DNA of 11,229 nucleotides from Chitinophagaceae bacterium (GTDB taxonomy: Bacteria > Bacteroidota > Bacteroidia > Chitinophagales > Chitinophagaceae): the NCBI GenBank assembly GCA_017882205.1, contig JADGPY010000098.1:1-11229 (forward strand), in the 5' to 3' direction. The position numbers and the translations under genes are program-made. Numbering within the stretch: the stretch's first letter is position 1; the number at the start of each line of letters is the position of its first letter. The notes under the pieces are model-generated. The model was not told where the DNA came from. It worked only from the letters and a program-made list of their open reading frames with translations, and ran no database searches. Below are positions 7,123 through 11,229 of the stretch, one piece after another.

Positions 7123-7311
7123 TTAATTATACCTCATTTTAATTATCATCCAGAAAATAAATAAAAGCAGGAGAATTACAACAACTATTATTTTTATCCA
7201 ACTCATCCACGGCAGGTATCTCTCTCTTTTTGACAATTGTGCTTTATAGCGGATTGGCTTCATCAGGACTGGATTAATGATTGCAAAGATCGTACTAATA
7301 AAGTCAGACAT
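7123..7311 (-). CDS. Possible small single-pass membrane protein, hypothetical
   Basis: This frame encodes 62 residues and was not recognised as any family. The N-terminal 16 residues are amphipathic to hydrophobic. A basic stretch follows (KPIRYKAQLSKRERY, about 18-32), then one strongly hydrophobic helix (about 38-58, WIKIIVVVILLLLFIF) and a short basic tail. Basic residues flank the helix on both sides, so its topology is unclear. A shorter version could start at Met17 (7263). No clear ribosome site is visible, but this group often lacks one. The gene lies 63 nt upstream of the receiver gene on the same strand and fills what would otherwise be an empty gap of about 425 nt. The coherent helix supports coding, yet AT-rich DNA can produce such frames by chance. 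Confidence 0.42.
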   Translation of the reverse strand: MSDFISTIFAIINPVLMKPIRYKAQLSKRERYLPWMSWIKIIVVVILLLLFIFWMIIKMRYN

Positions 7312-7395
7312 GCAACCATCTGTTAAACATCACAACCATTCAACTAAATTAATCAGCCTTCACGGCAGACAACATAAAGAAATACAATGAATTAG

Positions 7396-7422
7396 AATAA
7401 ATGCCTGAATACGGTATTTATT
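7396..7422. repeat. Hairpin downstream of the TlpA-like gene
   Basis: AATAAATGCC (7396-7405) can pair with GGTATTTATT (7413-7422) around a 7-nt loop, with one G-T wobble on the plus strand and an A-C mismatch on the minus strand. Closer to the gene, a 5-bp stem (AAAGT at 7433-7437 with ACTTT at 7443-7447) followed on the minus strand by six T residues could be a weak terminator. Neither is convincing alone. They are the only candidates for transcript end signals after the gatB-tlpA pair. Confidence 0.3.
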
Positions 7423-7484
7423 TCGTCTTAAAAAAGTTTAGCACTTTAGCCCTGATAAACAAATTAAATTTAACGTATAGGTCA

Positions 7485-8615
7485 TCATTTCAACACTTCG
7501 TTCAATTTCTGATCCAGCTCAGAACCTCTTAAGTTCATGGCAATTATTTTCCCTTCGGGGTTGAGTAATACATTGAAGGGAATAGATTCAATATGATAAA
7601 GAGGTACTACGGTACTATTCCAGAATTTCAGATCGCTGATCTGCTGCCAGGTAAGTCCATCTTCTTTGATTGCTTGTTGCCATGCAGTTTTTTCTTTATC
7701 AAGTGAAACACCCAGAATGGTAAAGTTTTTATCCTTGAATGATTTATAGGCCTGAACAACATTAGGATTTTCACCACGACAGGGACCGCACCAACTTGCC
7801 CAGAAATCTACCAACACATATTTGCCTTTAAGAGAGCTCAAAGAAAAGGGCTTGCCATTAATATCGGGCAAAGTTATTTCTGGTGCTATTGTTCCAATTT
7901 CGAGGTTCGGCGTTTCTTTTGATTTCTGTTGTTGCGCCTGTTGATATTTATTGATAAGGCTGTTAAGAGCAAGGTGATCGGGGAAACGTTTGGAGAGTTT
8001 TCCAATTGCATTATTTAATGCAGCACTATCAACATGTTCTGTATAACCGAGAACAAATAATGCAATTACAGGACTGGCTGTTGTATCCATATAATTTAAC
8101 AAGAAATCTTTATAATATTCATTATTAAATTTAAATTCGGTTTCTTGAACTTTGGTAATGCTATCAGAACCTTTTGTTTGGTGCAATTCATCCAGCTTAT
8201 TATTTTCCGTTAGAAGAGCTGACTGCAATGAATCAAGAATAATCATGAATTTTTTAAGAGATGCATTTGCGGGGGTGTAAAATTCCTGTGATCCAAGACT
8301 CTGATCTTTTGCATCAGCAGCAAAAGAAATCTCAGATTTATCATTAATAAAAAAATATCCAAAGCTTTTTTCTGTTCTAAGCCTGAACATACTTTGCTGA
8401 GAAGAAATTCCGCTTAGTTTAAATTTACTATGAACCATTTCTACCGTGTCTAATACGGTTGGTGGTTTATCATCAAAATATAGCTCTTCCAGGTATATTT
8501 TCTGGTCTGGAATATTTTTAATTTCTCCCGTAACTGTAAATTTCCCATTTGTTTTTTCTGATTTACAGGAAAAAAGGTAGATGCAACACAAGGCTATCAG
8601 TAAGTTTTTCATCAT
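7485..8615 (-). CDS. TlpA-like thiol-disulfide oxidoreductase lipoprotein with N-terminal DUF4369 domain
   Basis: The gene encodes 376 residues. The signal segment ends in a lipobox-like LFSC, so Cys17 is probably lipidated. Residues about 25-110 look like the DUF4369 domain common in Bacteroidota TlpA proteins, with GEIKNIPDQKIYLEEL. A mostly helical linker follows, including a Gln-rich patch (QQAQQQ, 225-230). From about 238 comes an AhpC/TSA-TlpA thioredoxin fold: GTIAPEITLPDINGK, LVDFWASWCGPCR with the redox pair Cys276 and Cys279, and the cis-proline loop ESIPFN (Pro346). The role would be reduction or exchange of disulfides in envelope proteins, as in cytochrome c maturation or stress defence; the substrate is unknown. 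It starts 13 nt after the gatB stop, so the two are probably cotranscribed. The start is ATG 8615 or the adjacent ATG 8612. Confidence 0.92.
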   Translation of the reverse strand: MMKNLLIALCCIYLFSCKSEKTNGKFTVTGEIKNIPDQKIYLEELYFDDKPPTVLDTVEMVHSKFKLSGISSQQSMFRLRTEKSFGYFFINDKSEISFAADAKDQSLGSQEFYTPANASLKKFMIILDSLQSALLTENNKLDELHQTKGSDSITKVQETEFKFNNEYYKDFLLNYMDTTASPVIALFVLGYTEHVDSAALNNAIGKLSKRFPDHLALNSLINKYQQAQQQKSKETPNLEIGTIAPEITLPDINGKPFSLSSLKGKYVLVDFWASWCGPCRGENPNVVQAYKSFKDKNFTILGVSLDKEKTAWQQAIKEDGLTWQQISDLKFWNSTVVPLYHIESIPFNVLLNPEGKIIAMNLRGSELDQKLNEVLK

Positions 8616-8628
8616 AAAAATTGAGCAA

Positions 8629-10077
8629 TTATTGATTTAGTTTTTCGTTCAAAAGTTTTGTAACAAGCTTCATATCAGCTTTACCCTTGCTGATCCTTTT
8701 TACTTCCCCTGCGAATAATGCCATTAATCCCTTCTTGCCTTTCCTGTATTCATCAACCTTTTCAGGCATTGCCAAAATTACTTCCTCTACCCATGAATTC
8801 AATGCATCGCCACCACTTTCCTGTAATAAGTTCAATTCGGTGGCTATCTCCAATGCCGATATGGCCTGCGTATTCATCATCAAAGGAAATATCCTGGAAG
8901 AGGCAATGCTGAAATTTAATTTACCTGCATCGATCAATCCAATCAGTTCTGCAAGAGACTCTGGCGCAATATGCAGATCCATAATACCAAGATTGTTTTC
9001 ATTTTGGTACGACTTTAAAGGTCCCAGAATCCAGTTAGCCACTGCTTTATAATTCTTGCAATGAATTAGTACAGATTCAAAATAATCTGAAGTATCCTTA
9101 TCATCGCAAATCACTTTTGCATCATAAGCTGATAAGTGAAGTTCTTCAATATATTTTTTTTGAAGTTGTGCTGGTAATACAGGCATTGAACTTCTAACTG
9201 CTTCGAGTATTTCATTACTTATAAAAAAAGGTGAAAGATCTGGTTCTGGAAAATACCTGTAATCATCAGCATCTTCCTTGGAACGCAAGCTAGAAGTGGT
9301 ATTATCCTGGGCATTATAACTTCTTGTTTCCTGCTTAATTACTTTTCCATTTTCTGCAAGTCCGATTAACCTTTTGATCTCTACTTCTATCGCCTTTCGT
9401 ACATTTCGAATTGAGTTGAGATTTTTTACCTCCACTTTTGTTCCAAGATTGCTATCTCCTATTTTCCTGATAGAAACATTTGCATCACACCGGAGACTTC
9501 CTTCTTCCATATTGCCGTCACAAATTCCCAGATATCTTACCAATCTTCTGAGTTCTGTAACAAATGCGAATGCTTCATCAGCAGAATGCATGACTGGCTC
9601 AGTAACAATCTCAAGCAATGGAACTCCAGCCCTGTTAAGATCAATAGAAGTATACTTATCATCTATGTCATGAATACTTTTACCTGCATCCTCCTCTATG
9701 TGTATCCTATTCAAACCAATCTTTCTTTCACCATCAGATAAAGCAATGGTTACATATCCATTTTTACAAATGGGAGTAGTATGTTGCGTTACCTGGTAGC
9801 CTTTGGGAAGATCGGGGTAAAAATAATTTTTACGGGCAAAAAAATTATGCTGTTCAATATCGCACTCCAACGCAATTCCCAACCTTAGTGCATATTCAAT
9901 AGCCTTTTTATTCACTTTGGGCAAAGTGCCTGGATGGGCGAGGGTGATGGGACTAATATGAGTATTTGGCGGAGCTCCATAAGAAGCACTGTCGCCACTA
10001 AATAATTTACTTTTTGTCAGCAACTGCGCATGCACTTCTAATCCAATCACTGCTACATATTTTATATCCAGGCTCAT
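8629..10077 (-). CDS. gatB: Aspartyl/glutamyl-tRNA(Asn/Gln) amidotransferase subunit B
   Basis: GatB is the kinase and transamidase subunit of GatCAB. It activates Glu-tRNA(Gln) or Asp-tRNA(Asn) with ATP and accepts ammonia from GatA, in the cytoplasm. The 482-residue length is normal for the family. Recognisable motifs are VIGLEVHAQL (10-19), RKNYFYPDLPKGYQ (82-95), EEDAGKS (128-134), DLNRAGVPLLEI (146-157), EEGSLRCDANVS (191-202) and YRYFPEPDLSP (273-283). A C-terminal GatB/YqeY tRNA-binding region extends to LLNEKL. The start at 10077 (MSLDIKYVAVIGLEVH) matches family N-termini; the frame stays open to 10212, but that extension would run through the terminator hairpin and into the PDZ gene, so it is rejected. 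Neither gatA nor gatC lies in the window. The presence of gatB implies indirect charging of tRNA(Gln) and/or tRNA(Asn). Confidence 0.97.
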   Translation of the reverse strand: MSLDIKYVAVIGLEVHAQLLTKSKLFSGDSASYGAPPNTHISPITLAHPGTLPKVNKKAIEYALRLGIALECDIEQHNFFARKNYFYPDLPKGYQVTQHTTPICKNGYVTIALSDGERKIGLNRIHIEEDAGKSIHDIDDKYTSIDLNRAGVPLLEIVTEPVMHSADEAFAFVTELRRLVRYLGICDGNMEEGSLRCDANVSIRKIGDSNLGTKVEVKNLNSIRNVRKAIEVEIKRLIGLAENGKVIKQETRSYNAQDNTTSSLRSKEDADDYRYFPEPDLSPFFISNEILEAVRSSMPVLPAQLQKKYIEELHLSAYDAKVICDDKDTSDYFESVLIHCKNYKAVANWILGPLKSYQNENNLGIMDLHIAPESLAELIGLIDAGKLNFSIASSRIFPLMMNTQAISALEIATELNLLQESGGDALNSWVEEVILAMPEKVDEYRKGKKGLMALFAGEVKRISKGKADMKLVTKLLNEKLNQ

Positions 10078-10108
10078 CCTGCGAAAATAAGTAGAATAAA
10101 GGATCCAA

Positions 10109-10144
10109 ATAAAAAACACCCGCCCAAAATTCCCAGGCGGGTGT
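10109..10144 (-). terminator. Strong intrinsic terminator of the PDZ gene
   Basis: Read on the minus strand, ACACCCGCC (10144-10136) pairs perfectly with GGCGGGTGT (10124-10116) around an 11-nt loop and is followed by a run of T residues (10115-10111). It lies 25 nt after the PDZ gene stop and about 30 nt before the gatB start. gatB therefore needs its own promoter or read-through. Confidence 0.88.
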
Positions 10145-10168
10145 AAATCGCAAATAAGAATACCAGGA

Positions 10169-11179
10169 TTACAATTCAGCGTTATTTTTTCGTTTAGGAA
10201 TTTTAATGTCAAATGTCATCTCCGAACCATTTCTTTTTGCTTTCAGACTGTAGCTCATTTTATCTTTTGCTTCCATAAGTTTCCCACGAGCATCGTTCAC
10301 ATCTTTTACTTTTTTACCGTCTATTTCAGTTATTATATCATCTTTTTTGAGTCCGGCTTTTTCTGCTGCAGATCTTTCTTCAACATTAGTAATCTTTACT
10401 CCATCACCTTCATCCAGATCTTCAATTCTTATACCCAGCTTGTGATTACCATTAATAAGCATTTTATATAATCCATTGGATGACCCGGAAAAAGGTGCCA
10501 TGGGTTGTACATCGAATAAATGCTCATTATTACCTGAATTGCTAAATGAAAATGCACGGCTAAGCGCTTTGGATTCACCTAATGTTGCCATCACTTCACC
10601 TGCTTTTCCATTTCTTTCGTATTGGATTTTTATTTCATCCTTTGGTTTATGGCTTCTAACGGCCGAAACCACATCATCCGGTTCGCTGATTTTTTTACCA
10701 CCAACCGAAGTAATGATGTCACCTTCTTTTAAACCGGCTTTACTGGCTGCGCTTCCTTCGTTTACATCAGTGATCTTGACACCATTGTCACTCTTTTCAG
10801 TGGTAATACCAAGCAAGGGTCTTTTCTCACCCCAGTTACTGTCATTCCACCCTCCAATTGTCCTGCCGGCTGCTCCCGGCGTATACAGGAATGCATTTCC
10901 AGAATTTCCACCTAATAATTCATTTAATCTTTCTCCATCTTTATTATGAAAGGTTTTTATTGTAACACCCTCCTCATTGAATTCTGATAATGGCTTCCCA
11001 TTTATCAAAATATCATTGCCATTGATTTCAACGGTAATCTTTTTATCTTTCCCACCATTCTTCCTGATAATAATCTCCTCACTATTATTATCATTGGATT
11101 TACTCTTTTGAGCATGGAGTGTGGAGGTTACACCCATCATTACAGCAATGCCACAAAGGCTAAGAAATATTCTTTTCAT
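10169..11179 (-). CDS. Exported protein with two PDZ domains and no protease domain
   Basis: The gene encodes 336 residues. A signal peptide (residues 1-24, ending STLHAQ) is followed by a charged, low-complexity segment, then a short region (about 35-80) with repeated strand-like pieces such as ITVEINGNDILINGKPL. Two PDZ domains follow, about 121-202 and 247-327. Each has an LGI-type ligand loop (PLLGI, HKLGI) and a very similar core: GVKITDVNEGSAASKAGLKEGD in the first is matched by GVKIT.VE..SAA.KAGLK.DD in the second. In DegP/HtrA proteases such tandem PDZ domains sit behind a serine protease domain; here none is present. It may be a periplasmic scaffold or peptide-binding chaperone that recognises protein C-termini. 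The linker between the domains (about 203-245) is Ser-, Asn- and Phe-rich. The gene forms its own unit, with a promoter element upstream and a terminator downstream. Confidence 0.9.
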   Translation of the reverse strand: MKRIFLSLCGIAVMMGVTSTLHAQKSKSNDNNSEEIIIRKNGGKDKKITVEINGNDILINGKPLSEFNEEGVTIKTFHNKDGERLNELLGGNSGNAFLYTPGAAGRTIGGWNDSNWGEKRPLLGITTEKSDNGVKITDVNEGSAASKAGLKEGDIITSVGGKKISEPDDVVSAVRSHKPKDEIKIQYERNGKAGEVMATLGESKALSRAFSFSNSGNNEHLFDVQPMAPFSGSSNGLYKMLINGNHKLGIRIEDLDEGDGVKITNVEERSAAEKAGLKKDDIITEIDGKKVKDVNDARGKLMEAKDKMSYSLKAKRNGSEMTFDIKIPKRKNNAEL

Positions 11180-11214
11180 ACGTTTGATTTTAATATACGA
11201 AGGATTTAGTAGAT

Positions 11215-11222
11215 CAAATATA
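11215..11222 (-). promoter_or_regulatory. Candidate -7 element of the PDZ gene promoter
   Basis: On the minus strand, TATATTTG (11222-11215) is an exact match to the Bacteroidota -7 consensus TAnnTTTG and lies 35 nt upstream of the ATG at 11179. The matching -33 TTG would fall beyond the window edge and cannot be checked. Confidence 0.55.
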
Positions 11223-11229
11223 GAAACAA

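Noticed and set aside
10078..10212. 45-residue N-terminal extension of GatB
   Set aside because: It has no similarity to GatB N-termini, runs through the terminator hairpin and overlaps the PDZ gene end.
10476..10949. 157-residue plus-strand ORF inside the PDZ gene
   Set aside because: It is antisense to a well-supported gene and its Pro/Ser/Leu-rich translation resembles no protein family.

Overview
The window looks like a chromosomal piece of a Bacteroidota genome, probably Chitinophagaceae or a near relative. This is inferred from the AT-rich sequence and from family content: DUF5777 barrel, DUF4369-TlpA lipoprotein, periplasmic two-component propellers (Reg_prop) with a Y_Y_Y domain. A TAnnTTTG-type promoter element also fits. 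No tRNA, rRNA, CRISPR array, insertion sequence or phage gene was seen.

Left part, 1-6438, plus strand, probably one operon. It opens with the 3' part of a small mono-haem (CxxCH) protein. Then come a second mono-haem lipoprotein, a YceI-family protein, a DUF5777 outer-membrane-barrel-type protein and a second YceI protein. It ends with a LytS-type sensor kinase carrying a large periplasmic propeller region, and a LytTR response regulator whose start codon overlaps the kinase stop. Gaps are 3, 22, 10, 38 and 12 nt, then a 4-nt overlap. All products before the regulator pair are exported. The likeliest reading is an envelope module that combines haem-binding lipoproteins, isoprenoid/quinone-type lipid binders and a barrel, and that carries its own sensor and regulator. 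That joint role is inference.

Middle, 6439-7484. A roughly 230-nt spacer holds an AT-rich inverted repeat and a good intrinsic terminator. Next, on the minus strand, come a stand-alone CheY-like receiver with a plausible promoter of its own, and a possible 62-residue single-pass membrane protein.

Right part, 7485-11229, minus strand. In transcription order: an exported protein with two PDZ domains and no protease domain, under a TATATTTG promoter element; a strong GC-rich intrinsic terminator; gatB (subunit B of the tRNA-dependent amidotransferase); and, 13 nt later, a TlpA-type thioredoxin lipoprotein. gatB and the TlpA gene probably share a transcript.

The most interesting part is the left operon. 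The individual families are known, but the combination is not one I can assign to a described pathway.
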